Origin: Pseudonocardia sediminis
Lineage (GTDB): Bacteria; Actinomycetota; Actinomycetes; Mycobacteriales; Pseudonocardiaceae
Direction of reading: 5' to 3'
Assembly: GCF_004217185.1 (NCBI RefSeq)
Contig: NZ_SHKL01000001.1
Coordinates: 3,284,001 to 3,348,000 of the forward strand
DNA length: 64,000 nt
Below the pieces are notes generated by a model, which had not been told where the DNA came from, did not search any database, and saw only the letters and a list, made by a program, of their open reading frames with translations. Below are positions 52,795-62,342 of this stretch, piece after piece (the first letter of the stretch is position 1; every line of letters starts with the position of its first letter). Both the position numbers and the translations under genes were made by a program.

Positions 52795-54912
52795 TCAGGA
52801 CGCTGCGGACAGCGACTGCCGGGCGGCCTCGGCGACGGTCTCGCCGGTGAAGCCGAACTTCTCGAACAGGGTGGCCTGGTCCGCGCTGGCACCGAAGTGC
52901 TCGATCGAGACGACGCGGCCGGCGTCGCCGACGAAGCGGTGCCACGGCATCGCGATGCCGGCCTCGACCGCCACCCGCGCCTTCACCGCCGTCGGGATCA
53001 CCGACTCCTTGTAGTCGGAGTCCTGCGCGTCGAACCACTCCACGCACGGCATCGAGACCACGCGGGTACCGATGCCCTCGTTCTCCAGCGCCGTCCGGGC
53101 CTGCACGGCCAGGTGCAGCTCGGAGCCGGTGGCGATGATCACCACCTGTGGGACGCCGGACGACGCCTCGTCGAGCACGTACCCGCCGCGGGCCACGCCC
53201 TCGGCCGAGGTGCCCGGCAGCGTCGGCACGGCCTGACGGGTCAGCGCGAAGCCGATCGGGCCGTCCTCGGGCTTCTCGATGGCGGCCTTCCAGGCGTACG
53301 CGGTCTCGTTCGCGTCGCCGGGGCGGACCACGGCCAGGCCGGGGATCGCGCGCAGCGAGGCGAGGTGCTCGATCGGCTGGTGGGTCGGGCCGTCCTCGCC
53401 GAGGCCGATCGAGTCGTGGGTCCAGACGTAGATCGCGCTCGTCTTCATCAACGCGCCCAGGCGCACGGCCGGGCGCATGTAGTCGGAGAACACGAGGAAC
53501 GTGCCGCCGTAGGGCCGGGTCGGGCCGTGCAGCGAGATGCCGTTGAGGATCGAGCCCATGGCGTGCTCGCGGATGCCGAAGTGCAGCGTGCGGCCGTAGG
53601 GGCTGGTGGTCCACATGCCGGTGGACGCGTCCTTCGGGCCGAACGAGTCCACGCCCTTCATGGTGGTGTTGTTGCTCTCGGCGAGGTCGGCCGAGCCGCC
53701 CCAGAGCTCCGGCAGCACGTCGGCGAGCGAGCCGAGGACCTCACCGGAGGCCTTGCGGGTCGCGATGCCCTTCTCGTCGGTGTCCCAGTGCGGCAGGACG
53801 TCGGCCCAGCCCTCCGGGAGACGGTGGGCGTAGAGCCGGTCGAGCAGTTGCTTGCGCTGCGGCTCGCGGGCGGCCCAGTCGTCGAGCGAGCCCTGCCACT
53901 TCTCGCGCTCGGCCCGGGAACGCTCGCCGACCGACCGGGTGTTCTCCAGCACCTCGGGGTCGACGTCGAACTCCTTGTCCGGGTCGAAGCCCAGCGCCGA
54001 CTTGATCTCGCGGACCTCGTCGTCGCCCAGCGCGGAGCCGTGCGCGGCGCCGGTGTTCATCTTGTTCGGTGCGGGGTAGCCGATCACGGTGCGCAGCACG
54101 ATGAACGACGGACGGGTGGTCTCGGCCTTCGCGGCGTCGAGCGCGGCGATGATCCCGGCCACGTTCTCGCCGCCCTCGACGGTCTGGACGTGCCAGCCGT
54201 AGGCCTCGTACCGGGCCGCGGTGTCCTCGTTGAGGGCGATGCGGGTGTCGTCCTCGATCGAGATCTCGTTGGCGTCGTAGATCACCGTGAGGTTCCCGAG
54301 CTCCTGACGCCCGGCGAGGGACGACGCCTCGCTGGTGACGCCCTCCTCGATGTCCCCGTCCGAGGCGACCACGTAGATCGTGTGGTCGAACGGGCTCGAG
54401 CCCTCGGGTGCGTCCGGGTCGAACAGGCCGCGCTCGCGGCGTGCCGCCATGGCCATGCCGACGCCCGAGGCGAGGCCCTGCCCCAGCGGACCGGTGGTCA
54501 TTTCGACGCCGCGGGTGTGACCGACCTCGGGGTGCCCGGGGGTGAGCGAGCCCCAGGTCCGCAGCTGCTCCAGGTCCTCGCGCTCGAGGCCGTAGCCGGC
54601 CAGGTAGAGCTGGATGTAGAGGGTCAGGCTGGAGTGACCGCACGAGAGGATGAACCGGTCGCGGCCCATCCACTCCGGGTCGGACGGGTCGTGGCGCATG
54701 ACACGCTGGAACAGCGTGTAGGCCAGGGGGGCCAGGCTCATCGCGGTGCCGGGGTGACCGCTGCCGCACTTCTGCACCGCGTCCGCGGCGAGCACCCGGA
54801 CCGTGTCCACCGACCGGCTGTCCAGGTCGGTCCAGTCCTCGGGCACGTGCGCCGTGGTCAGGGCGCGCACGGCGCTCTCTCCGGAGTGGGGGGACTCTGC
54901 GGTGACGGACAA
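52795..54912 (-). CDS. tkt: Transketolase
   Basis: A thiamine diphosphate enzyme moving two-carbon units. The 705-residue chain shows the N-terminal binding segment [19 protein letters not shown], the cofactor motif [19 protein letters not shown] through [10 protein letters not shown], the transketolase motif near [19 protein letters not shown] and the C-terminal domain ending [12 protein letters not shown]. The TTG at 54912 is proposed as start because AGGAG lies exactly eight bases upstream; the frame is open 37 codons further. It is the first gene of the pentose phosphate operon. Confidence 0.96.
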   Translation of the reverse strand: MSVTAESPHSGESAVRALTTAHVPEDWTDLDSRSVDTVRVLAADAVQKCGSGHPGTAMSLAPLAYTLFQRVMRHDPSDPEWMGRDRFILSCGHSSLTLYIQLYLAGYGLEREDLEQLRTWGSLTPGHPEVGHTRGVEMTTGPLGQGLASGVGMAMAARRERGLFDPDAPEGSSPFDHTIYVVASDGDIEEGVTSEASSLAGRQELGNLTVIYDANEISIEDDTRIALNEDTAARYEAYGWHVQTVEGGENVAGIIAALDAAKAETTRPSFIVLRTVIGYPAPNKMNTGAAHGSALGDDEVREIKSALGFDPDKEFDVDPEVLENTRSVGERSRAEREKWQGSLDDWAAREPQRKQLLDRLYAHRLPEGWADVLPHWDTDEKGIATRKASGEVLGSLADVLPELWGGSADLAESNNTTMKGVDSFGPKDASTGMWTTSPYGRTLHFGIREHAMGSILNGISLHGPTRPYGGTFLVFSDYMRPAVRLGALMKTSAIYVWTHDSIGLGEDGPTHQPIEHLASLRAIPGLAVVRPGDANETAYAWKAAIEKPEDGPIGFALTRQAVPTLPGTSAEGVARGGYVLDEASSGVPQVVIIATGSELHLAVQARTALENEGIGTRVVSMPCVEWFDAQDSDYKESVIPTAVKARVAVEAGIAMPWHRFVGDAGRVVSIEHFGASADQATLFEKFGFTGETVAEAARQSLSAAS

Positions 54913-55296
54913 GTCGATGACTCCTGTGCTCGTTTCTCGAACGGACTTCTCGCTGCGGTACGACGGGGCTTCCCGGGCGGCCTGCCTCGATGGGTGGCGC
55001 GGGCCGTGCGACGCAGGCCACACCGCCCGCCGTCGTGCTCACCCGCACCCTACTGCGCGAGCCTCCGGCCAGCAGTAATGCCGGTGACCGGGGGATGAAC
55101 ACGAACACTCTGGTCGCGTTCGCGAACGGCCGCCCGCGATCTCCTGAGGGTGGACTACCCGGTCGCCCCGGATCGCATTCCACCGGTTAGGCTCGACGCG
55201 CTGTAGAACGTTGTGGAGACCCGACGCCGGTGAACCGCCGGCGCACCTCACGCACCACCACCACGAGACGATCGACCCCGAGCGAGGTAGCTGCAG
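54913..55296. other. Intergenic region between divergent tkt and ctaB
   Basis: This 384-base gap has no supported gene. Facing left, TAGGGT (minus strand, 55052-55047) is a good -10 for tkt with a leader of about 130 bases. Facing right, TAGGCT (55188-55193) is a candidate -10 for ctaB, about 100 bases upstream of its start. Clear -35 boxes are not visible for either, and no riboswitch-like motif was recognised. Confidence 0.4.
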
Positions 55297-56280
55297 GTGA
55301 GCGCACCCGTGTCCCGACCGGGACGGCCGGAGTCGACGCCCCCTGCCGCGGGCACGCAGCCCGGTGGGCCGGCGACGACCGGCGGACGGTGGGAGCGGAT
55401 CTCCGCGACGCTGCGCGCGTACCTGGGACTGACGAAGACCCGGATCATCGAGCAGTTGCTCGTCGTGACCGTTCCGGCGATGTTCCTGGCCCAACGCGGC
55501 GTCCCGTCGATCTGGCTGATCATCGCGACCTTGATCGGCGGCGCGATGGCGGCGGCGAGCGCGCACGCGCTCAACTGCGTCGTCGACGCCGACATCGACC
55601 AGAAGATGAAGCGCACCGCCCGCCGCCCGCTGGCGGCCGGGAAGGTGCCCACCCGCAACGCCCTGATCTTCGGACTGGTCCTCGGCGCGCTGAGCTCGGT
55701 GTGGCTGGGCCTGACCGCGAACTGGCTGGCCGCGGCACTATCGGTCGCCGCGATCGCCTTCTACGTGCTGGTCTACACGCTGCTGCTCAAGCGGCGGACG
55801 TCGCAGAACATCGTCTGGGGCGGTGCCGCCGGCTGCATGCCGGTGGTGATCGGCTGGGCGGCCGTGACCGGCACGGTCGAGTGGCCGGCGCTGGTGATGT
55901 TCGGCGTCATCTTCTTCTGGACGCCGCCGCACTTCTGGGCCCTGGCCATGCGTTACCGCGAGGACTACGCCAACGCCGGCGTCCCGATGCTCCCGGTGGT
56001 CGCGACGCCGCGGCAGGTCTCGATCCGGATCGTGATCTACAGCTGGGTGATGGCGGCGTGGAGCCTGCTCCTGCTGCCGGCCACCTCGTGGATCTACGCC
56101 GCGGTCGCGGTCCTCGGCGGGGCGTACTTCGTCTACCGCGCGCACCGTCTGCACTCGTCGGTGAAGGCGGGACGCGAGATCTCGCCGATGCCGCTGTTCC
56201 ACCTCTCGAACCTCTACCTGTGCGTGCTCTTCGCCGCGATCGCGGTGGACGCCGCCGTCGGGCTGCCCGTCCTGCTCTGA
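55297..56280 (+). CDS. ctaB: Protoheme IX farnesyltransferase (heme O synthase)
   Basis: It adds farnesyl to protoheme to make heme O for cytochrome oxidase. The 327-residue integral membrane protein has about nine segments and the prenyl diphosphate-binding motifs [20 protein letters not shown] (~89-108) and a second loop in [15 protein letters not shown] (~211-225). The first ~35 residues are Pro/Gly-rich and not conserved. It is divergent from tkt, as in mycobacteria. Confidence 0.95.
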   Translation: MSAPVSRPGRPESTPPAAGTQPGGPATTGGRWERISATLRAYLGLTKTRIIEQLLVVTVPAMFLAQRGVPSIWLIIATLIGGAMAAASAHALNCVVDADIDQKMKRTARRPLAAGKVPTRNALIFGLVLGALSSVWLGLTANWLAAALSVAAIAFYVLVYTLLLKRRTSQNIVWGGAAGCMPVVIGWAAVTGTVEWPALVMFGVIFFWTPPHFWALAMRYREDYANAGVPMLPVVATPRQVSIRIVIYSWVMAAWSLLLLPATSWIYAAVAVLGGAYFVYRAHRLHSSVKAGREISPMPLFHLSNLYLCVLFAAIAVDAAVGLPVLL

Positions 56281-56365
56281 CCGTCCCGGCGCCGGGCCCG
56301 CCCGGGCCCTACCCTCGGGATCCGGGGCCGGCTCCTTCGTCCTCCTGACGGACGGGGATGCGCTC

Positions 56366-57244
56366 GTGGTGATGGTCATCGGGCTGGTGCTCGCCGCGGC
56401 CGTCGTCGGGGCGCTGGGCATCGTGCTACTGCGCAAGGCGACCGAGGCCGAGGCGCCCCGCGCGGGGTTCTCGTTGGCGCTGCTCTGGCTGCTGGTGCGG
56501 CACCGCCCGGTGTGGGCCGCGGGCATCGCCACCATCGTGGCCTCGTACGCGCTCCAGGTGGCGGCACTGGCGAGCGGTCCCGTCTCGCTGGTGCAGCTGA
56601 TGGTGGTGATGGAGCTGCCGGCGGTCCTGGTCCTGTCGGCGCTCCTGCTCGGCGGGCGTCTCGGCGCCCGGGAGTGGGCCGCGATCGTGGCGATGACGGC
56701 AGGGGTCGGGGGACTGCTGCTCTCGCTCGCCCCGACCGGCGGGGACCCGGAGTCGGTCGACCTCCTCACCTGGCTGGTCGGCCTGGGCGTGACGCTGGCC
56801 GCCATCGCCGTGGCCCTGCTGGTGGCACGCCGGACCCGTCCCGGTATCGGCACCGCGCTCTACGGCGGGGCGGCCGGGGTGTCGGCCGGTCTGGGCGCGG
56901 TGCTGGTCAAGCCGGTCACCGCGGTCGCGGACGGCGGGGCGCTCGCGGTCCTGACCACCTGGCAGACCTGGGCCCTGCTCGCAGTGGGGACGTCCGGCTT
57001 CTTCCTGCTGCAGAACGCGGTCCAGGCGGGACGGCTGGTCGCCTCGCAGCCCGGCATCACGCTGGCCAACCCGCTCGTCGCCGCAGTCTGGGGCGTCGGG
57101 CCGCTGGGCGAGCAGGTCCGCGGCGGCTGGTGGCTGGCCGGGGCCGGCCTGTCCGCGGTGGTGACGGTCGCCGGGGTGGTGGTGCTCTCGCGGTCGTCCC
57201 TGCTGGAGGGCCACCGCGAGGCCCCCGACCGACCGGTGGTCTGA
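56366..57244 (+). CDS. EamA/DMT-type membrane transporter
   Basis: The 292-residue product has about ten hydrophobic segments in two repeated halves, as in the drug/metabolite transporter superfamily. Recognisable stretches are ALQVAALASGPVSLVQLMVV in the first half and QNAVQAGRLVASQPGITLAN in the second. The substrate is unknown. The start may be the GTG at 56366 or an ATG two codons later. It converges on the S9 peptidase gene with only ten bases between stops. Confidence 0.82.
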   Translation: MVMVIGLVLAAAVVGALGIVLLRKATEAEAPRAGFSLALLWLLVRHRPVWAAGIATIVASYALQVAALASGPVSLVQLMVVMELPAVLVLSALLLGGRLGAREWAAIVAMTAGVGGLLLSLAPTGGDPESVDLLTWLVGLGVTLAAIAVALLVARRTRPGIGTALYGGAAGVSAGLGAVLVKPVTAVADGGALAVLTTWQTWALLAVGTSGFFLLQNAVQAGRLVASQPGITLANPLVAAVWGVGPLGEQVRGGWWLAGAGLSAVVTVAGVVVLSRSSLLEGHREAPDRPVV

Positions 57245-57258
57245 CCGGCGTCGGTCAG
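57241..57258. terminator. Hairpin covering the stops of convergent transporter and S9 peptidase genes
   Basis: CTGACCG (57241-57247) and CGGTCAG (57252-57258) form a 7-bp stem with a 4-base loop that includes both stop codons, a compact candidate bidirectional terminator. Confidence 0.5.
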
Positions 57259-59312
57259 CGCAGGAGGTCGGGTGTCTCCCACTCCTCGCCGAGCACGTGC
57301 ACGGCCAGGAACGCGTGCACCGTCTCGTACCAGAGCACGGAGTGCCGCGGCGAGAGCACCCAGTGGTTCTCGTCCGGGAAGTACAGGAACCGGTGCGGGT
57401 TCGTCGCCGGGTCGGGCTGTCGCGACGTCAGGTCCCACCACAGGCGCAGCCCCTCGCCGATCGGGACCCGGTAGTCGCGGTCGCCGTGGATCACCAGCAT
57501 CGGCGTGACGATCGCGTCGGCGTGCCGGTGGGGGCTGTTGGCCTCCGCCATCGCCGGGCTCATCTCGTGGCGCCAGTACTCGGTGTGGTCGGTGGTCGGG
57601 CCGAACTGGTCCAGTGCCCACAGGCTGGCGTGGGTGACGATCGCCCGGAACCGGTCGGTGTGACCGGCGACCCAGTTCGCCATGTAGCCGCCGAAGGACC
57701 CGCCCATCGCCGCGGTGCGGCCGGCGTCGATCTCCGGCAGGGCCTCGGCGGCGTCGGTGACGGCCATCAGGTCGGTGTAGGGCGTCCCGCCCCAGCCTCC
57801 CCAGCCGCGTTGCACGAAGTCCTGCCCGTAGCCGGTGGACAGCGCCGGGTCGGGCAGCAGGACGGCGTATCCGCGGGCGACCATCAGCCACGGGTTCCAC
57901 CGCCACGACCAGGCGTTCCAGCTGCTCAGCGGCCCGCCGTGGATCCACAGCAGCAGCGGCGCGGGATCGGTCGCGGCGTCGGCCGGCAGGGCGAGCCAGG
58001 CGCGCAGCGGGCTCCCGTCGGCCGCGGTCGCGGTGACCTCGGTCAGCCGGCCGGGCAGGGTGTGCTCGGGCACTGGCCCGACGAGGGGCTCGGGGGCGCC
58101 GTCGGCGGTGTGCGCGTCCACCCGGACCGGGGCGGGCGCGGCGTCGACGGCGCCCCGCAACGCGTAGACCCACCGGCCGTCGGGGGACGGGCAGGGGTCG
58201 GTGTAGGCGCCGTGGTCGCCGGTCAGGCGCACGACCGTCCCGGTGCCGGGGTCCACCCGGAACAGCGGAGCCCGGCCGCCCTCGTCGGCGGTGACGATCA
58301 GCGCCGCGGAGTCCGCGGTCCACCGCACGTCCGAGGGCCAGCGGTCCCAGCCGTGCGCGACCGGCTCCCCGGCGTGCGGTGATCCTCCGTCGAGGGCCGC
58401 CACGACCAGGTCGATCCGCGGGGCCCGGTCCGGGGACGGCACGGTCTCGCGCAGCGCCACCACCCGCGTGCCGTCCGGGCTGATCCGCGGGCCGGAGAAC
58501 TCCGCCGAGGGGTCGTCGAGCAGGACGCGGCGCTCGCCGGTCGCGACGTCGATCGCGGCGACCGACGGCCGCCACTCGCCGTGCCCGTACGCGGTGTACC
58601 AGCCGGTGACGACGGTGCGCCCGTCCGGGGAGACGTCGTGGTCGGTCTCGACCAGCGCGTGCCCGGGCTCGGGTGTGAGGTCCGTCCAGTCCAGGCGTGC
58701 CGCGGTGTCCCCGGCGTCGCCGCCATCCGCCGGCGGGGCGGCGAGCAGACGGGGTACGGCGGGTCCGATGTCGTGGTCCCAGTGCCGGACCGGGTGCCCG
58801 TCGTGCAGGATCGCGGTGACCTTCGACTCGGTGCGGGCCGTGCGGCGCCGCTCGTCGTCCTCGGCGTCGACCGAGCCGGGCAGCGTCGACGACGTCGCGA
58901 CGACGGTGCCGGCCTCCCGGGCCACGACCACGCCGCCGACGCCCCCGGGCCGGGTGCCGACCAGCCGCGCCTCGCCGCCGTGGGCGGGCAGCGACCACAG
59001 CGACGACGGGGTGTCCGTGGCGTCGGGCGAGGCGTCCGGATCCGGACGGGCGGAGGTGAACAGCAGGTCCCCGTCCGGGGTGAACACCGGCGCGGACTCG
59101 CCCGCGGAGCCGCGGGTCAGACGCCGGGGCAGCTCCCGGCCCGCCGGGTCGAGCTCCCAGAGCGCACCGACGTAGCCGGTGCGGTCCGGGTCGAGCTCGG
59201 AGACCCGGGTGACCAGGCGGGTCCCGTCCGCGGACAGGGCCAGCCCGGACAGCCGGGGGAGACCTACGAAGGTCTGCAGGTCGTCGAACGGGGTCTCGGG
59301 ATCGCGTGCCAC
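57255..59312 (-). CDS. S9 family peptidase (acylaminoacyl-peptidase-like)
   Basis: The 685-residue protein combines an N-terminal beta-propeller (~1-420, repeated ADGTRLV/SPDGRWV-type units) with an alpha/beta hydrolase (~430-685). The catalytic triad is visible as Ser539 in GGSFGGYM, Asp611 in IHGDRDYRVP and His650 in DENHWV. No signal peptide is seen, so it is probably cytosolic. The GTG at 59312 has no ribosome binding site and lies six bases after CAGAAT; a GTGCCA/TGGCAC palindrome (59307-59312 and 59323-59328) brackets this point and could be an operator. Confidence 0.92.
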   Translation of the reverse strand: MARDPETPFDDLQTFVGLPRLSGLALSADGTRLVTRVSELDPDRTGYVGALWELDPAGRELPRRLTRGSAGESAPVFTPDGDLLFTSARPDPDASPDATDTPSSLWSLPAHGGEARLVGTRPGGVGGVVVAREAGTVVATSSTLPGSVDAEDDERRRTARTESKVTAILHDGHPVRHWDHDIGPAVPRLLAAPPADGGDAGDTAARLDWTDLTPEPGHALVETDHDVSPDGRTVVTGWYTAYGHGEWRPSVAAIDVATGERRVLLDDPSAEFSGPRISPDGTRVVALRETVPSPDRAPRIDLVVAALDGGSPHAGEPVAHGWDRWPSDVRWTADSAALIVTADEGGRAPLFRVDPGTGTVVRLTGDHGAYTDPCPSPDGRWVYALRGAVDAAPAPVRVDAHTADGAPEPLVGPVPEHTLPGRLTEVTATAADGSPLRAWLALPADAATDPAPLLLWIHGGPLSSWNAWSWRWNPWLMVARGYAVLLPDPALSTGYGQDFVQRGWGGWGGTPYTDLMAVTDAAEALPEIDAGRTAAMGGSFGGYMANWVAGHTDRFRAIVTHASLWALDQFGPTTDHTEYWRHEMSPAMAEANSPHRHADAIVTPMLVIHGDRDYRVPIGEGLRLWWDLTSRQPDPATNPHRFLYFPDENHWVLSPRHSVLWYETVHAFLAVHVLGEEWETPDLLR

Positions 59313-59352
59313 GGGGAGATTCTGGCACCGGACCCCGACATCGGTGGTGTCG

Positions 59353-60324
59353 CTACGGGGTCAGGAGCAGCTTTCCGGTGGTGCGCCGGCCCTGGAGGTC
59401 CTCGTGCGCGGTGCGGGCCTGCTCCAGCGGGTACCGGTGCCCGATCCGGACGTCGAGCGTGCCGTCGGCGACGGCGCTGTAGACGGCCGCGGCGCGGGTG
59501 CGCAGCTCCTCGGTCGTGTCGATGTGGTCGAAGAGCTTCGGCCGGGTCAGGAACACCGATCCGGCGCTGTTGAGCCGCTGCGGGTCGACGGCCGGGACGG
59601 GGCCGCTGGCCGCCCCGTAGAGGACGAGCATGCCGCGCTTGCGCAGGCTGGCCAGGCTCGCGTCGAAGGTCGTCTTCCCGACACTGTCGTAGGCGGCGTC
59701 GACGCCGGTCCCGCCGGTCAGCTCGCGGACGGCGGCGGCCAGGTCGTCGACCTCGGTGTAGCGGATCACCTCGGCCGCTCCGGCGCCCCGGGCGAGCTGT
59801 TCCTTCTCGGCGGTGGAGACGGTGGCGATCACCCGCGCGCCGCGGGCGGAGGCCATCTGGGTCAGCAGCAGTCCGACGCCACCGGCCGCGGCGTGCACCA
59901 GGACGGTCTCGCCGCCGCCGAGCGGGAACGTGTCGGTGACCAGGAAGTGCGCCGTCATGCCCTGCAGCAGGGCGCCGACGGCGGCGTCGTCGGGGACCCC
60001 GTCGGGGACCGGGACGGACTTGTCGACCGGGACCGCGACCTTCTCGGCGTAGCTGCCGAGGGTCTCCGACCAGGCGATCCGGTCGCCGACCGCGACGTCG
60101 GTGACGCCCTCGCCGAGCGCGGAGACGCGTCCTGCGCCCTCCATGCCCGCGATGTAGGGCAGGTCCATCGGGTAGATGCCCTGGCGCTGGTAGGTGTCGA
60201 TGTAGTTGACGCCGGCCGCGGCCACGTCGACCAGGACCTCACCCGCACCGGGGGTGGGGTCGTCCACGTCGACGACCGTCAGGACCTCGGGTCCACCGGC
60301 CTCGTTCACCTGCACCGCACGCAT
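59353..60324 (-). CDS. Zinc-independent quinone oxidoreductase (MDR family)
   Basis: The 323-residue NADPH-dependent enzyme resembles Qor/zeta-crystallin. It has AAAGVNYIDTYQRQGIYP (~35-52), AGMEGAGRV, the nucleotide-binding VLVHAAAGGVGLLLTQMA (~142-159) and RPKLFDHI near ~257-264. The catalytic zinc Cys of alcohol dehydrogenases is absent. It follows the ABC permease gene by 72 bases on the same strand and precedes the S9 peptidase. Confidence 0.9.
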   Translation of the reverse strand: MRAVQVNEAGGPEVLTVVDVDDPTPGAGEVLVDVAAAGVNYIDTYQRQGIYPMDLPYIAGMEGAGRVSALGEGVTDVAVGDRIAWSETLGSYAEKVAVPVDKSVPVPDGVPDDAAVGALLQGMTAHFLVTDTFPLGGGETVLVHAAAGGVGLLLTQMASARGARVIATVSTAEKEQLARGAGAAEVIRYTEVDDLAAAVRELTGGTGVDAAYDSVGKTTFDASLASLRKRGMLVLYGAASGPVPAVDPQRLNSAGSVFLTRPKLFDHIDTTEELRTRAAAVYSAVADGTLDVRIGHRYPLEQARTAHEDLQGRRTTGKLLLTP

Positions 60325-60396
60325 GCGTCCTCCTCGTCGCCGTCACCGCTGCCGCTGCGATCATGCCGCGCGGCAGCGGCGCGGGCGAGACGGGGC

Positions 60397-61260
60397 TCAG
60401 GCGTCGCGGCGCGACATCCTGGTGATCAGCACCGCGGCGCCCACCAGCAGGTAGACGAGGGCGACCAGCGAGCTGGAACCCATACCGTCGAGGGGCAGCG
60501 GGTCGCGCAGCGCGTCCGCGGCCGACGACCAGCCGGTGGTCAGCAGGTAGGGCTGCAGCCAGTCCAGGGCCGGGATCGCGCTCAGCACGCCGAACGTGAT
60601 CAGACCGCCGAGCACCGAGGCCAGCACGACCAGCGGGTGCTCGGTGAACGACGACACGGCCAGCGCGACCGCACCCACCGCGGCGAGCTGCCCGATCGTC
60701 CACAGCGCGACGAGCCCGACACGTCCCAGTGCCTCGCCGAACCCGACCGTCGTCCCGGAGAGCGTGACGAGCTGCCCGTCCGCGCCCCCGACCACGACGA
60801 GCCCGGCCAGCACCCCGACCACGGCGATCACCAGCGTCGCGACGGCGGCGACCACGAGCACCCCGAACGCCTTCATCCCGACCAGCCGCAGGCGGCCCAC
60901 CGGAGACAGCAACAGCCCGCGCAGGGTGCCGTGCGAGGCCTCCCCGGCGATCGCGTCGGCGGAGGCCACGGCGACGGCCAGGGGCAGCAGCAGGGCCAGC
61001 GAGACGGTCATCGCGGCGATCGGCAGCACCAGCCCGTTGCCGCCGATGGACCCGATCAGGCCGCGCCCGCCGTTGCCGTCCCCGTCGCCGTCGGCGACCA
61101 CGACGCCGATCGCGATCAGGATCGGGACCAGCGCGAACAGGCCGAACATGATGAGCGTGCGCGGGCGGCGCAGGACCCAGCGCAGCTCCGCGGCGAACAG
61201 GCGCAGTGTCGGGACCGGCCGCGGGTCCCCGGTCGTGGTGGACAGCGTCGCGGCGGTCAT
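60397..61260 (-). CDS. ABC-2 type transporter permease
   Basis: The 287-residue protein has six to seven hydrophobic segments and the ABC-2 features RRPRTLIMFGLFALVPI near the N-terminus and EASHGTLRGLLLSPVGR (~107-123), the coupling loop of this family. An acidic Asp/Gly stretch (DGDGDGNGGRG, ~57-67) follows the first segment. It overlaps the ATPase gene stop by four bases, so the two form one exporter. Confidence 0.9.
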   Translation of the reverse strand: MTAATLSTTTGDPRPVPTLRLFAAELRWVLRRPRTLIMFGLFALVPILIAIGVVVADGDGDGNGGRGLIGSIGGNGLVLPIAAMTVSLALLLPLAVAVASADAIAGEASHGTLRGLLLSPVGRLRLVGMKAFGVLVVAAVATLVIAVVGVLAGLVVVGGADGQLVTLSGTTVGFGEALGRVGLVALWTIGQLAAVGAVALAVSSFTEHPLVVLASVLGGLITFGVLSAIPALDWLQPYLLTTGWSSAADALRDPLPLDGMGSSSLVALVYLLVGAAVLITRMSRRDA

Positions 61261-62342
61261 GCGGACTCCCCGTCCCGGTCGTTCAGGTCCTCGGTGAGGC
61301 GGGTGAACAGCTCTTCGAGGTGCGGGCGGCGCCGGTGCACCTCGAAGACGTCGACGTCGGCGTGCACGAGCGCGGCGAGCAGCCGGGGGGCGGGGGGACC
61401 GCCGTCGGCGACGACCGTCTCCGGCGACTCGGTGAACGCGGTCGCTCCGGCCCCGCGCAGGACCTCGACGGCCGCGTCCGTGTCGGCGACCGTGATCTCC
61501 AGGCCGCCCGCGCCCGCGTCGAGCAGTGTGGACAGCTCGCCGGTCACGACCAGCGAGCCGGCCTGCAGCACGGCGACGTGCGTGCAGATCGCCTCCACCT
61601 CGGCCAGCAGGTGCGACGACAGCAGCACCGTCGCCCCGCCGGCCTGCAGCTCGCCCACGATCCGGCGCACCTCCCGGGTGCCGGCGGGGTCGAGCCCGTT
61701 GGTCGGCTCGTCGAGCACGACCAGGCGTCGAGGCACCAGCAGCGCCGAGGCCAGGCCGAGCCGCTGCTTCATGCCGAGCGAGTAGCCGCGGAAACGGCGA
61801 CCGGCGGCGCCGGCGAGCCCGACCCGCTCCAGCGCCGTCTCGACGGCCGGAGCGATGTCGGCGCGCCTGAGCCGGGGCTCGGTCATGGCGACCCGGCGCA
61901 GGTTCTCCCGGCCGGACAGGAACGGGTGGAAACCCGGACCCTCGACCAGCGCGCCCACGTCGGGCAGCGTCGCGGACAGGTCACCCGGGACCGGGCGTCC
62001 GAGCAGCTCCGCGGTGCCGCCGCTGGGCCGGGTCAGGCCGAGCAGCATCCGGATCAGCGTGGTCTTGCCGGAGCCGTTCGGGCCGAGCATCCCGAAGACC
62101 GAGCCGGCCGGGACGTCGAGGTCGATGCCGTCGACGGCCACGGTCCGGCCGAACACCTTGCGCAGCCCGACCGCGCGGGCCGCCATCGGACCGGCCGGTG
62201 TCGTCCCGGCCCCTGCGGTTCCGGCCCCGGTGCTCCCGACCCCTGTGCTCCCGGCCGTGGGGACCGGCCCCGGCGCGACGTGCGCCGGGGCCGTGTCCAC
62301 GGCGGTGCCTGTGGTGGCGCCGCTCGTCGTACGGTCCGTCAC
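61257..62342 (-). CDS. ABC transporter ATP-binding protein
   Basis: The 361-residue protein has Walker A GPNGSGKTT (87-95), the signature YSLGMKQRL, Walker B LVVLDEPTNGLDP and LSSHLLAEVE. It belongs to the DrrA/CcmA-like exporter ATPases. The first ~52 residues are a low-complexity Thr/Gly/Ala stretch with repeats (STGVGSTGAGTAGAG). The GTG at 62342 overlaps the stop of the LolA-like gene (GTGA), supporting it; an ATG at 62186 would remove the repeat. Confidence 0.92.
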   Translation of the reverse strand: MTDRTTSGATTGTAVDTAPAHVAPGPVPTAGSTGVGSTGAGTAGAGTTPAGPMAARAVGLRKVFGRTVAVDGIDLDVPAGSVFGMLGPNGSGKTTLIRMLLGLTRPSGGTAELLGRPVPGDLSATLPDVGALVEGPGFHPFLSGRENLRRVAMTEPRLRRADIAPAVETALERVGLAGAAGRRFRGYSLGMKQRLGLASALLVPRRLVVLDEPTNGLDPAGTREVRRIVGELQAGGATVLLSSHLLAEVEAICTHVAVLQAGSLVVTGELSTLLDAGAGGLEITVADTDAAVEVLRGAGATAFTESPETVVADGGPPAPRLLAALVHADVDVFEVHRRRPHLEELFTRLTEDLNDRDGESA

